Below, piece after piece: positions 41,106 to 48,571 of a stretch of 48,571 bases of DNA (position 1 is its first letter; each line of letters starts with the position of its first letter). The position numbers and the translations under genes were made by a program. The notes under the pieces were generated by a model. That model ran no database searches. It saw only the letters and a list, made by a program, of their open reading frames with translations, and had not been told where the DNA came from. This DNA comes from DASQEH01 sp038239485. GTDB lineage: Bacteria; Actinomycetota; Actinomycetes; Propionibacteriales; Nocardioidaceae. The DNA lies in assembly GCA_038239485.1 (NCBI GenBank), contig JBBSET010000029.1, positions 1-48,571 of the forward strand. The letters run 5' to 3'.

Positions 41106-41222
41106 GGCAGGTGGATTCGATTCAGCAGACGCATGCTAGCCAAGTGACGCGGCCAGCGCCAGAGGTGTCGGCTGCTCTTCCAGCGTCGCCGCGTGTGGTG
41201 GGGTGTGGCGTAGAGCCGCAGC

Positions 41223-42443
41223 TCAGGCCGCTGGTCCCCTCGTCAAGACGACTGTCGCCGAGTGGGTCGCGCCACCCGGAGACGTCCAGCGCACGGTCAC
41301 CGAGTCGCCCGGATGGTACGACTTCACCACGGTGGACAGGTCACTGGATGATGTCACGGCCTGTCCGTCGATGGCGGTGATCGTGTCTCCGGGAGCCAGT
41401 CCGGCCCGGTCGGCGGCGAGGCCTCCTATCACGCCCGCGATCGTCGCGCCCGTCCGGCTGCCCTGAGCCGGCGTGGCGGCGGCGTCGCTCAGCTCGACGC
41501 CGAGGAACGCTGGATAGCCGATGGTGATCGTGGCGGATTCGGACCCGCTGTCGATCTTGCTCGCGATGCCCAGCGCTCTCGAGATCGGGATGGCGAAGCC
41601 GAGAACCGGAGACTGCCCGCTCGAGGCCGCGGTGTCGATGCCGATCACCGAGTTGTCCGCGTTGTAGAGCGGTCCGCCCGAGTCACCGGACTGGATGTCG
41701 GCGGCAATCTTGATCATGCCTGACAGGTGCTCCTTGGCATTGGTCGTCTGGTCCCCGACCGTGATCGACGCATCGGTCGTGCGGACCGTGCCGGCGGCGG
41801 CGCTAGGCGTACCTCCGACCCCACCCGCGTTTCCGACGCCCGTGACCTTGTCACCTCTCTGGACGCCGCCCGATGAGTCGACCGTGACGGTGGCCAGGTG
41901 AGAGGCGCCCTTCAGCTGAAGCACGGCGATGTCGTCGGTGGAGTCGGTTCCCCGGACCCGGGCGGTGAACACCTTGCCGCTCGAGACGACCACGACACGG
42001 ATTCTGGTCGAACCATTAACCACGTGGTTGTTGGTCAGGATCTCACCGCGGGGCGTGAGGACCATGCCCGTGCCGGCGGCCTGTGATCCGTCGTTCAGCA
42101 CGGTGTAGATATCCACCACGCCGACCTGTTGTGCCTTGCTTGCGGACCCCGAGGGGATGGAAAGGTCCCGATACCCCCGGCGCGGGGTCTGCGGCATCGG
42201 GGTCCGGCCGGGGAAACCCGGCAGGTACCGCGAGGACCCCGCGGCACCGCGGTCGGCTGCCGACACCTTTGCCGCACTGCCCGAGCTCATCGCGATGCCC
42301 GCTCCAACGGCTGCGGCAGCAACGACCCCGGCCACGACGGCGGCGACTGCCCGCTTGGGGTGGCGAGATGGTGGCTGTGCCGGTGGAGTCGCTGCGCCCT
42401 GCTGGGGGTGGTCCGACTGCCAGGACTGGATGTCGTCGCTCAT
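41223..42443 (-). CDS. HtrA/DegP-like trypsin-type serine protease with PDZ domain
   Basis: This 406-residue protein has a cytosolic Pro/Gln-rich N-terminus, one membrane anchor (about residues 31-52), and a chymotrypsin-like domain with His140 (LTNNHVVNG), Asp170/171 (DSTDDIAVLQL) and Ser255 (IQSGDSGGPLY). A C-terminal PDZ follows (AGVIGGLAADRAGLAPGDTITAIDGQAV). It is a type II membrane protein with the protease outside, as in actinobacterial PepA/HtrA homologs, and would handle misfolded extracytoplasmic proteins. ATG 42443 has GAGG upstream. It is transcribed alone. Confidence 0.94.
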   Translation of the reverse strand: MSDDIQSWQSDHPQQGAATPPAQPPSRHPKRAVAAVVAGVVAAAAVGAGIAMSSGSAAKVSAADRGAAGSSRYLPGFPGRTPMPQTPRRGYRDLSIPSGSASKAQQVGVVDIYTVLNDGSQAAGTGMVLTPRGEILTNNHVVNGSTRIRVVVVSSGKVFTARVRGTDSTDDIAVLQLKGASHLATVTVDSSGGVQRGDKVTGVGNAGGVGGTPSAAAGTVRTTDASITVGDQTTNAKEHLSGMIKIAADIQSGDSGGPLYNADNSVIGIDTAASSGQSPVLGFAIPISRALGIASKIDSGSESATITIGYPAFLGVELSDAAATPAQGSRTGATIAGVIGGLAADRAGLAPGDTITAIDGQAVTSSSDLSTVVKSYHPGDSVTVRWTSPGGATHSATVVLTRGPAA

Positions 42444-42822
42444 GGTCGTCCTCTGTCGTCATTGCGTATCGGGCTATCCCCAAAGTGAACCTTGCCATCA
42501 GAAGGGTTGCCTGGCAGTCGGCTGTGGACTTCCTTAGAGAGGACGCCAACGCCGATCGAAGGTAGGCCTGGACCGATCCGGACTTGCGAGCCGTGGGTAT
42601 GCGGTGCATCGTACGAGAGCCTGCGCCTGGGTGCTGTTCCAGTCACGACGGTTGTCTGCCCGGTAACGTTCCGTAACTGAGGCATCACTGAGAATGATTG
42701 TTTATCGGACACTTCGTACTTTCGATCCACTAGTGTGTCCCGTCTAGGCGAAATGTCTGGTTTATACCCGCTGTCAAGGTCCCGCTGACGTCGAGTCCGC
42801 TGGCCGACACCAGGAGGATGCA
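42444..42822. other. 379-bp intergenic region between divergent genes
   Basis: Between the protease and the RTX gene there is no convincing reading frame. Visible structures are a GTAAC repeat (GGTAACgttcCGTAAC near 42661-42676), an 8-base palindrome CACTAGTG near 42729, and TGAGAATGATTGTTTATC (42689-42706), which weakly resembles Fur/Zur-type boxes. The last lies about 120 bases before the RTX start. None is certain. Confidence 0.35.
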
Positions 42823-43701
42823 GTGCTTCGACGGACCACCTACCCAGCTGTGGCCATTCTCGTCAGCGCCGCCCTGACCGGCCTGAGCGTCGGAACCGCC
42901 GTCGGCGGCCACGCAACCGCCAGTTCTTCGGCCGCCGCGACCCCAGATCGCAGCTCGGGCCCGGCGGGCTCCAACGCCGGCCCGCCCTACACCTATGTCA
43001 CGGTGCTGAACGGACAGTTCCGGCTGATCCCGCTGAGGGACAAAGGCATGCTCATGCGGACCAAGCACGGGTACCGCTTCCGGACTGGCGGGCAGAGCAG
43101 CCATCTCGTCGTGACGCAGGTGGCGGGTGGGCTCAGGTTCGTGGACACCGGCACGAAGTACTTCAAGAAGCTGACGCCTGCCTGTCACCGACGCAAGGTC
43201 AGTGTCGGAATCGCGGCCGTGTGCCGCGTCCCGGCGAACATCAGCGTGAGAAGGCCGCTGCTGATCGAGGTCTGGCCACGGCTCGGCCACGATTTCACTG
43301 ACACCTCGACGCTTCCCGCCACGTTCGCGGTAACCGTGTTGGCCGACGCGGGTAACGACGTGGCCTACCTCGGGGCGGGGCCGGACTTCTTCAACGGAGC
43401 CATGGGTAACGACCGTGTGTCGGGCGGCGGCGGCAACGACTGGATCAGGTCAGGGCCGGGAAACGACACCATCGACGGCGGCCCAGGCAACGACTACATC
43501 GTCGCGCAGGCGGGTAAGGACAGCGTTCAAGGCGGGACCGGTGACGACCGCGTCGATGGCGGCGACGGTGCTGACCAGCTCTGGGGCAACGCGGGAGCCG
43601 ACTTCATCCTGTGCGGGAGCGGCATCGATGTCGCCCACAGCGACGCCACCGACAGGATCTTCAACGACTGCGAGTCCGTCCAGGCCGGGCACCACGGATA
43701 A
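42823..43701 (+). CDS. secreted protein with RTX (hemolysin-type) calcium-binding repeats
   Basis: This 292-residue protein has a signal peptide (residues 1-32, ending near AVGGHATA). An unknown central domain of about 140 residues contains two cysteines (CHRRKVSVGIAAVC). A run of about nine RTX nonapeptides then spans residues 185-275, e.g. GGGGNDWIR, GPGNDTIDG, GGTGDDRVDG. These fold into a calcium-dependent beta-roll. The start is GTG with AGGAGG upstream. RTX proteins of Gram-negatives use a type I exporter; here the N-terminal signal indicates Sec export, which changes the biology. The effector function of the central domain is unknown. Confidence 0.85.
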   Translation: MLRRTTYPAVAILVSAALTGLSVGTAVGGHATASSSAAATPDRSSGPAGSNAGPPYTYVTVLNGQFRLIPLRDKGMLMRTKHGYRFRTGGQSSHLVVTQVAGGLRFVDTGTKYFKKLTPACHRRKVSVGIAAVCRVPANISVRRPLLIEVWPRLGHDFTDTSTLPATFAVTVLADAGNDVAYLGAGPDFFNGAMGNDRVSGGGGNDWIRSGPGNDTIDGGPGNDYIVAQAGKDSVQGGTGDDRVDGGDGADQLWGNAGADFILCGSGIDVAHSDATDRIFNDCESVQAGHHG

Positions 43702-43775
43702 CTCCTCCCGGGCCGCAGCTGGCAGGCGAGAGTGGCTGCAACGCGATGTCAACATCGTGGTGGCGTCACGCCGGA

Positions 43776-44737
43776 TTAACGGCCGCGGTCGTACCAGTCG
43801 AGGACGCGCAGTGCACGCAGGGTGTTCCACCGGCTCGGGCGTCCGTCACCGTCCTCGAAGGCGAACTGGGTCTGGCCCGGGTGGGAGTTCTCGAGCAGCC
43901 AGGTGCCGTCCTGCTGCCGCTTGTCACGCACGAGGTCCACGGCCTCTGCAACCCGCCGATCGGGCGCGTCGCCGGTGCGGGCGAAGTGGTCGAGGGTGCG
44001 CAGGACGTCGTAGTGCCAGCGCGGTGGCCACGAGAACTGGAGCCAGCCCTCGGCAACCACCTCGCCGGTGCTTCTGCGCCGAAACAGCTGCCGCTTCAGA
44101 AGGTACTCCTCGCCCCGTCGACGGGCCTCGGTAACGGCAACTGTGCCCCCCGACTGCTCGTACTCGAGCAGGCCCTCGAGCACACAGATCGTCGAGTCGA
44201 ATGACGACACCGTCGCGCCGTGCTGGGACCAGCAGTTCCAGCCACCATCCTCGAGCTGGTCGGCAAGCAGACCCGTCACCAGACCCTCGACGTTCGCACC
44301 GAAATACGCGCCGACCGCGAGCGTCCGGCCGTTGATACATGCCTCGACCTCGCCGTCGAAGAACGCCTCGCCCTCGTGCTCCCACCGGCAGTTCGCGGCC
44401 ACCAGCGCAATCGTCTCACGGGCGCCCGTGCTCGCCGGTTCCAGGCCGAGGTCCCGCAGCAGCACCAGGGTGGGCAGCGTCGAGGTCCATGGCTGACCGT
44501 GGAGAAGTCCGGCTCGATCCCGGCCTGCCAGTCCTCGAGGATCCTCCGCGGGAAGCACGCGCCGCCGTCCCACTGACCGTCCGGGTCACGCACGGCGAGC
44601 AACCGTGCTCCCCAGCCCTCGGTCTCCACCAGCGCCCGCTGCGACGCGACCTCCCCAGCATTAGCCCCGGTCAGGTCGCGCAACACCTGCCAGCAGATGG
44701 CCGGATCACCCTGGAGCAACCAGTCCATCATCTCCAT
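43776..44737 (-). pseudogene. prenyltransferase/squalene-oxidase-repeat protein, frameshifted
   Basis: Two overlapping minus-strand frames make one protein. The first (from ATG 44737/44728) reads DWLLQGDPAICWQVLRDLTG then GQWDGGACFPRRILEDWQAG. The second, from about 44510 to the stop at 43776, continues HGQPWTSTLPTLVLLRDLGLEP, CINGRTLAVGAYFG, LEDGGWNCWSQHG, and ends WNTLRALRVLDWYDRG. Together they match a bacterial family with squalene-cyclase-like alpha/alpha repeats of about 310 residues. The frame changes near 44495-44515. A one-base indel, a sequencing error or a programmed shift are all possible. The function of the family is unknown. Confidence 0.8.
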
Positions 44738-44877
44738 GGCCGCGATCGTACGGCCACGCGCCGCCATTTAGCCTGACGGTGGGTCCGTGGGCGGCCGAGC
44801 GTTCCGACCGGGACACGTGGTGATCCCTGTCGTCTCTCGGTGTCCTCGAGACGGCGGGGACCGGGTCCTGCGAAACG

Positions 44878-44916
44878 ATGTGCGGTGTCATGCACACTGT
44901 GCACCACACCGCACAT
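44878..44916. repeat. 39-bp nested palindrome
   Basis: ATGTGCGGTGT (44878-44888) and ACACCGCACAT (44906-44916) are perfect 11-bp inverted repeats. Between them TGCAC-act-GTGCA (44891-44903) forms an inner 5-bp stem. The two stems are separated only by a 2x2 mismatch (CA/CC). The whole forms a 16-bp interrupted hairpin with a 3-base loop in non-coding DNA. Confidence 0.7.
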
Positions 44917-45388
44917 GCTTCCTCACAACCCCCACCACAGCGCATGCGGTGGTCAGATTGCATGCTCGGCGACGGCACCCGCCATCTCACGCGATCGCAG
45001 CGTGTCAGGCTGTTCATCGTCATGGTGGAGATCGGAGCCAGCCGAAAACGACGACGCCACGCCATGATGGTGCGCGCCACTGGTCGCCACCCGCGTTTCC
45101 GCCGGGACCTTCCAGCTGGCGCACGCACTGGTACGCAGCCTGCGGCGGGACTCGGCGACGTTACAGTGGCCTCCGTGACCTGGAGCCCTGTGGCGTGACC
45201 TCGAGCCCTGGGCGAGGCTGGTGGCCGTCTCGCTGCCGGAGCAGCCGCACCCGCGCTGGCGGGTGCTGCTCGACCCCGCTGGCCACCCCTTCTGCCTGAC
45301 GCCCGTTCACGCCAGAATCGCTGGGCTGACCCGCGCACCGGCGGCTAGATGTCGTAGTAGAGATCGAACAAAGACTCGTGGTTCCGGG

Positions 45389-45470
45389 CGTCGTTGGTCG
45401 TCGTTGGATTCCGCCGGAAAGTGGCTCTGAGCTGCGCAAACGCGCTAGTGTCGTCGTTGGGCGTCATTGG
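45389..45470 (+). repeat. four helically phased 9-bp direct repeats
   Basis: CGTCGTTGG occurs at 45389, 45399 and 45452, and CGTCATTGG at 45462. The copies form two pairs, each with an exact 10-bp period, and the pairs start 63 bp apart. Copies one helical turn apart face the same side of the DNA, as in operator arrays, iterons or integrase arm sites. The bound protein is unknown. Confidence 0.65.
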
Positions 45471-45920
45471 CTGAAAGCGACCTCGACTGAGAATCTTGCG
45501 GACTATTTGCGGACTGCCTTGCTCGCGTCAGGTTCGCCTTTCACGCCGAGTGTGCTCGCGACACGTCGTCGAAAGGGAACTGCCTGCAGAGCTGTCACGC
45601 GGTGTTCTGGTTGGAGCGCCCGGCCTTGTCAAGTCCTTTGGAGCGGTGTAGCAGCTGATCCTCGGAGTCGGCCCTGCGAACGGTGCCCCGCATGGGGATC
45701 CCCCACCGGCACGCAGTGGGAACGATCCGCAGGCAACTCGCGACCAGCCACCGATCCTGTCGGCAATCGTCTTGCAGCCACGTGCGCAGCTGCCCGATTC
45801 CGTACAGGAGGCCAGCAAGAGACGCTTGTGACAGGAACGCGCGAAAGGTTCGGGTGGTGAGACACGCAGTTGGTTGCCAGACTTTGTTCCTTATGTCGGT
45901 CTCGGCATTACCTTGGCTGT

Positions 45921-47033
45921 ATGACAGAACCGTCGCAGTACGAGCTTGACGCCTGGAGCGACATCAAGGCGTTCAAAGGACGCGAGGTCTCCCGCCGTAT
46001 GGGTGAGGTCGGCCAGAAGGTGTTCAACGGCACCACCGCCCTCGGCAATCGCGCCACGAAGTACCTCGAGAATCATCCCGACGCCCAGGCTGCCTTGGAG
46101 CGCGGTCAGGGGGTCGCGGCCAAAGGCACCCAGATCGTCAGCGCTGGCGCGCGCGTCGCCAGCGATGCCCTTCCCAGTTGGGCTGGCACTGCAGGAAGTT
46201 CGGTGCGGCGAACCATGGGCCGAGTCTCTCGAGCGGGTCTTTCACCGAAGAGGGTGGTGGCACAGCACCGCAAGCGCGGCCACGACGTCTCATTGCTCCG
46301 TGACCTTCGCCGGCTCGATCTGCAGGAAATCGATGCTGTGCGTGGACGGACAGCGAGCTGGTTGTACCCGGCCGGAGCTGCGCTGTCCGGGGCAGGCGCG
46401 GCGTTCGTGATATCCGGCGGGGAACTGGCCATCGCCGTATCGGGTGGCGTGGCGGCGGCGCCGTCTGGCGCGGCAATCACGGGCGCGTTCGTCGGTGACG
46501 CGGCGACCGTTCTCGGTCTAGGGTCCCGCGCGGTGGGCCGCACGGCCTTGCTGTACGGGTATGACCCGGAGTCACCTGCGGAGAAAGTCTTCATCATGTC
46601 CGTGGTCAATGCGGGGTCGGCTGTGTCGGCGGGCGCGAAGACGGCCGCGATGGCAGACATCTCGAAGCTCACCCAGGCTCTGGTCCGTGACAAGACATGG
46701 AAGGTGCTCAACGAGTCCGTTGTCGCCAAGGTCGCACAAGAGTTCGCGAAGAGGTTCAGCTTCCGCCTGACCAAGCAGGGATTGGGGAAGGTCGTCCCCG
46801 CCGCCGGGATCGTTGTCGGCGGCGCGCTCAACTGGGCCACCCTCGAAGGCATCGTGGACGCCGCTGACTTCGCTTATCGGCGACGGTTCCTCCTTGAGAA
46901 ATACCCCCACTTGAGTGACGGCGACACGTTTAGCACCGTTATCGAGGTCGACGGCGACATTGCAGACGATGACGACGAGGCGATCAGCGTGATCGACCAG
47001 ATCGCAGAGGCCGGCGGACCCAAAATCGAGTGA
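45921..47033 (+). CDS. EcsC-family protein
   Basis: This 370-residue protein resembles the EcsC family, named after the Bacillus ABC-transporter neighbour EcsC but often free-standing. It has an N-terminal helical region, a core with alternating small-residue helices (ALSGAGAAFVISGGELAIAVSGGVAAAP, quoted only as two Gly/Ala-rich parts), VGDAATVLGLGSRAVGRTALLYGYDPESPAEKVFIMSVVNAG, and KVVPAAGIVVGGALNWATLEGI. The acidic C-terminus (DDDDEA) is typical. The ATG at 45921 is chosen; the frame is open to 45870. Function of the family is not established. It is isolated, preceded by the repeat-containing gap. Confidence 0.75.
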   Translation: MTEPSQYELDAWSDIKAFKGREVSRRMGEVGQKVFNGTTALGNRATKYLENHPDAQAALERGQGVAAKGTQIVSAGARVASDALPSWAGTAGSSVRRTMGRVSRAGLSPKRVVAQHRKRGHDVSLLRDLRRLDLQEIDAVRGRTASWLYPAGAALSGAGAAFVISGGELAIAVSGGVAAAPSGAAITGAFVGDAATVLGLGSRAVGRTALLYGYDPESPAEKVFIMSVVNAGSAVSAGAKTAAMADISKLTQALVRDKTWKVLNESVVAKVAQEFAKRFSFRLTKQGLGKVVPAAGIVVGGALNWATLEGIVDAADFAYRRRFLLEKYPHLSDGDTFSTVIEVDGDIADDDDEAISVIDQIAEAGGPKIE

Positions 47034-47233
47034 CGTCGCGACGGCCGTGATGGTTAGAGCATGAGCCACTCAGATCCGCCTGATGTCGGTGATGTCGGTG
47101 ATGCTAGAGGTGGCCTCGATCGTGTGCCGCAACCCGATCCCCGAACGGAACACCGGGCCGAGGGGCGCCCCATACCGGCCCAGATAGACGCACCCTTCGA
47201 AGCCGGGAGTTCCAGGGTGGTGCTCCCCCTCGG

Positions 47234-47737
47234 TCACGTAGTGGTACCGGGGTCTCGCGCGGCCGGCCTCGCTGCCGGAGGCTGGGCGGACAGCCGGTGC
47301 CAGATCCGGCGCAGAGCGTGGCGGTCGGTGGAGGTGGTGGCAGCCAGGAGCGTCCGTCTGAGTGCCTCGTTGTGGGTGGGCCTGGCCGACTTCAATGCGT
47401 TGTCGCCTCCGTCTGTGAGCACCGTGAACCACTTGCGACCATCTGCGGGGTCGACCTCACGTCTGACCAGGCCATCTCGCTCGAGCCGGGTCACGAGGTG
47501 AGTCGTTCCCGCCGGACTGAGCAGGACCTGCTCGGCGAGCTGCGCCATGCGCAGTCGGTGTTCCGGTGCGTTGAACAGGGTGATCAGGACGTCGAACTCG
47601 GTGACCGTCAGATCGTGCTGGCGGCGGAGCTGGGCGTCGAGTTCCTGGAGCACGGAGCGATGGAGCAGCATCACCGATGTCCAGGACTCCCATTCGTCGG
47701 GGCTGAGGAACTGGTGGGCGGGTCTTGACACAGCCAT
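47234..47737 (-). CDS. MarR-family transcriptional regulator
   Basis: This 167-residue protein has a winged helix: HRLRMAQLAEQVLLSPAGTTHLVTRLERDGLV (helix-turn-helix and recognition helix), then RREVDPADGRKWFTVLTDGG (wing). The N-terminal helices LHRSVLQELDAQLRRQHDL form the dimer. It is divergent from two small enzyme genes and faces a perfect palindromic operator, so it most likely represses them and itself. It is unrelated in detail to the MarR gene at 1705. The gap 47034-47233 holds a short GATGTCGGT tandem repeat and nothing else. Confidence 0.92.
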   Translation of the reverse strand: MAVSRPAHQFLSPDEWESWTSVMLLHRSVLQELDAQLRRQHDLTVTEFDVLITLFNAPEHRLRMAQLAEQVLLSPAGTTHLVTRLERDGLVRREVDPADGRKWFTVLTDGGDNALKSARPTHNEALRRTLLAATTSTDRHALRRIWHRLSAQPPAARPAARDPGTTT

Positions 47738-47752
47738 GTCCGCGAGTATATT
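47725..47752 (+). promoter_or_regulatory. consensus sigma-70-type promoter for the 47800 operon
   Basis: TTGACA (47725-47730) and TATATT (47747-47752) are separated by 16 bases, close to the vegetative consensus. The -35 lies in the first codons of the divergent MarR gene. On the other strand TATACT (complement of 47745-47750) could be the -10 of marR, so the two promoters overlap back to back. Confidence 0.7.
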
Positions 47753-47755
47753 TCC

Positions 47756-47767
47756 TTTCGTACGAAA
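47756..47767. promoter_or_regulatory. 12-bp palindromic operator
   Basis: TTTCGTACGAAA is a perfect palindrome just downstream of the plus-strand -10 and upstream of the marR -10. A protein bound here would block both start sites. MarR is the natural candidate. Confidence 0.7.
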
Positions 47768-47799
47768 TTATCAATCTCGGCCGATGAGAGGAGACAGTC

Positions 47800-48084
47800 A
47801 TGGCATTCGGAGTCATCCACCACTTCCCCGGGGGTACCCAGGAGAACTACGAGGCATCCATCGCCGCGGTACATCCTGCAGCCGGGCTTCCCGATGGCCA
47901 GATCTTTCACGCGGCCGGCCCGTCGGCCGATGGGTGGACCATCGTCGCCGTCCACGAGTCCGAGCAGAGCTGGGAGGCCTTCCGCGACGGCATCTTGATG
48001 CCTCGCATGCAGGCCGGGATCGAGGGTGGGTTCCCCACCCCTCCGTCGGAGACCGTGTTCGACGTCACCCACCTCGTCTCGTAG
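47800..48084 (+). CDS. small ABM-like / stress-responsive dimeric barrel protein
   Basis: This 94-residue protein has the alternating pattern of ferredoxin-like dimeric barrels: FGVIHHFPGGTQENYEASIA, then DGWTIVAVHESEQSWEAFRDGILMP and TVFDVTHLVS. Histidines in VIHHF and in FHAAG could serve a ligand or redox role. It resembles the shorter protein at 3859. GGAG precedes the ATG. It is followed 13 bases later by a VOC-fold gene, and both lie under the MarR operator. The reaction is unknown; antibiotic-biosynthesis-monooxygenase-like quinone or polyketide oxidation is one possibility. Confidence 0.75.
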   Translation: MAFGVIHHFPGGTQENYEASIAAVHPAAGLPDGQIFHAAGPSADGWTIVAVHESEQSWEAFRDGILMPRMQAGIEGGFPTPPSETVFDVTHLVS

Positions 48085-48097
48085 GAGGGGGACCGTC

Positions 48098-48481
48098 GTG
48101 CTCGCCAAGAACCCCGCTTCGGCCGTCCTCGTCTCAACCGACCTCGAACGCAGTCAGCTTTTCTACGAGACGAAGGTCGGACTCACCCTCTCGCCACAGA
48201 TCATCAAGAACCATCTGCTTTTCGACTGTGGCGACGGCACCACCCTGCTCGTCTACGGGCGCGGCACCGGGAACACCGCCGACCACACCCAGGTGCGCTT
48301 CTGGTCGACCGACATCGACCAGGACGTGGCCGATCTCGTCGCGAGCAGCGTCGAGTTCGAGGAATACGACTTCGAGACGTTCAAGACCGTCGACCACATC
48401 GTCACCACCCCCGGCATCGGGCGATCTGCCTGGTTCAAGGACCCCGACGGCAACACGATCGCCGTCTTCCAACCCGAGTAG
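48098..48481 (+). CDS. VOC (glyoxalase/bleomycin-resistance) superfamily protein
   Basis: This 127-residue protein has two beta-alpha-beta-beta-beta modules. The first is ASAVLVSTDLERSQLFYETKVGL; the second contains HTQVRFWSTDIDQDVADL and ends SAWFKDPDGNTIAVFQPE, the standard VOC terminus with the metal-binding Glu. GTG 48098 follows GGAGGGGG. With the ABM-like gene and the MarR regulator it forms a small inducible unit, perhaps against a toxic aldehyde, quinone or antibiotic. The substrate is unknown. The final 90 bases of the window show no gene. Confidence 0.88.
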   Translation: MLAKNPASAVLVSTDLERSQLFYETKVGLTLSPQIIKNHLLFDCGDGTTLLVYGRGTGNTADHTQVRFWSTDIDQDVADLVASSVEFEEYDFETFKTVDHIVTTPGIGRSAWFKDPDGNTIAVFQPE

Positions 48482-48571
48482 AGGCGCTCCCGGAGAGTCA
48501 CGGCCAGGCGGAACTCGGAGGTGTCTCCGCGCAAGACGGCACCCGACACCCCGGTCGCTTTCAGCAGCGTC

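Larger units (their letters stand above)
44768..45920. other. 1.15-kb region without a recognisable gene
   Basis: Several reading frames of 60-210 codons overlap here on both strands but none has a family-like pattern, and they run against one another, so I regard them as chance. What stands out is a 39-bp nested palindrome at 44878-44916 and four 9-bp repeats at 45389-45470 (separate entries). The composition is less purely GC-rich than the flanking genes around 45450-45900. The stretch could be a recombination scar, an element end or a regulatory region for the EcsC gene; no integrase or tRNA was seen. Confidence 0.5.

Noticed and set aside
42689..42706. Fur/Zur-like box upstream of the RTX gene
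   Set aside because: Only a partial match to the consensus; listed within the gap but not claimed as a site.
44706..45338. 210-codon minus-strand frame in the gene-poor stretch
   Set aside because: Its composition is low-complexity, it crosses the nested palindrome, and no family is recognisable.
47070..47432. Minus-strand frame ending SITDITDIRR
   Set aside because: Overlaps the MarR gene; its end derives from a GATGTCGGT tandem repeat, so it looks like chance.
1..48571. CRISPR arrays, tRNA or rRNA genes
   Set aside because: No regularly spaced repeats of CRISPR type, no T-arm/anticodon cloverleaf pattern and no rRNA-like stretch was seen on reading through.

Overview
The window is high-GC DNA with densely packed, often ATGA- or GTGA-overlapping genes and many GTG starts. 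The gene content points to an actinomycete (Actinomycetota). There is a WhiB-family regulator, two enzymes of F420-dependent families, an arsenate reductase of the mycothiol-linked corynebacterial type, a MetAP1c-like methionine aminopeptidase, and a mycobacterial-style glnA2...glnE neighbourhood. The genus cannot be fixed from sequence alone. No tRNA, rRNA or CRISPR array was seen.

Layout. Bases 1-142 are the right end of an IS256-type insertion sequence cut by the window edge. From 370 to 10779 lies an accessory metabolic region: a MarR-controlled operon of a Ddn-like F420 enzyme and a luciferase-like oxidoreductase, a flavin monooxygenase, a small protein coupled to a cupin, an MFS transporter, an SDR / small membrane protein / GH15 glucoamylase-like operon, and an alpha/beta hydrolase. 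From 11020 to 21146 is a self-contained respiratory module: a two-component system facing a cupredoxin-like protein and subunits II, I and III of an aa3-type oxidase, then CtaG with a small membrane partner, and a SCO / TlpA / CtaB / small membrane protein operon for copper insertion, thiol redox and heme O synthesis. A dienelactone hydrolase, a chromate transporter and an arsenic cluster (ArsI/CadI-like dioxygenase divergent from arsR-arsC) follow.

From 25117 to 29962 is the most interesting unit: an unbroken chain of six overlapping or abutting genes encoding topoisomerase IB, a PIG-L deacetylase, a NodS-like methyltransferase, an acyl-CoA-dehydrogenase-like protein, a family 2 glycosyltransferase and Dps. 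The four middle enzymes have the logic of a small pathway that makes, de-N-acetylates, methylates and perhaps oxidises a glycoside. They sit between two DNA-protection or topology proteins. A strong hairpin ends the unit.

From 30029 to 40871 is conserved housekeeping: map, a small conserved protein, a cobalamin-binding-like protein, panB, a second PIG-L enzyme, nadE, a glnA2-type glutamine synthetase, a glutamine amidotransferase, glnE and a whiB3-like gene. The rest is accessory: an HtrA-like protease, an RTX-repeat secreted protein, a frameshifted prenyltransferase/squalene-oxidase-repeat gene, a 1.15-kb non-coding stretch holding a 39-bp nested palindrome and helically phased 9-bp repeats, an EcsC-family protein, and a MarR-controlled pair of small enzymes with a very clear promoter/operator.
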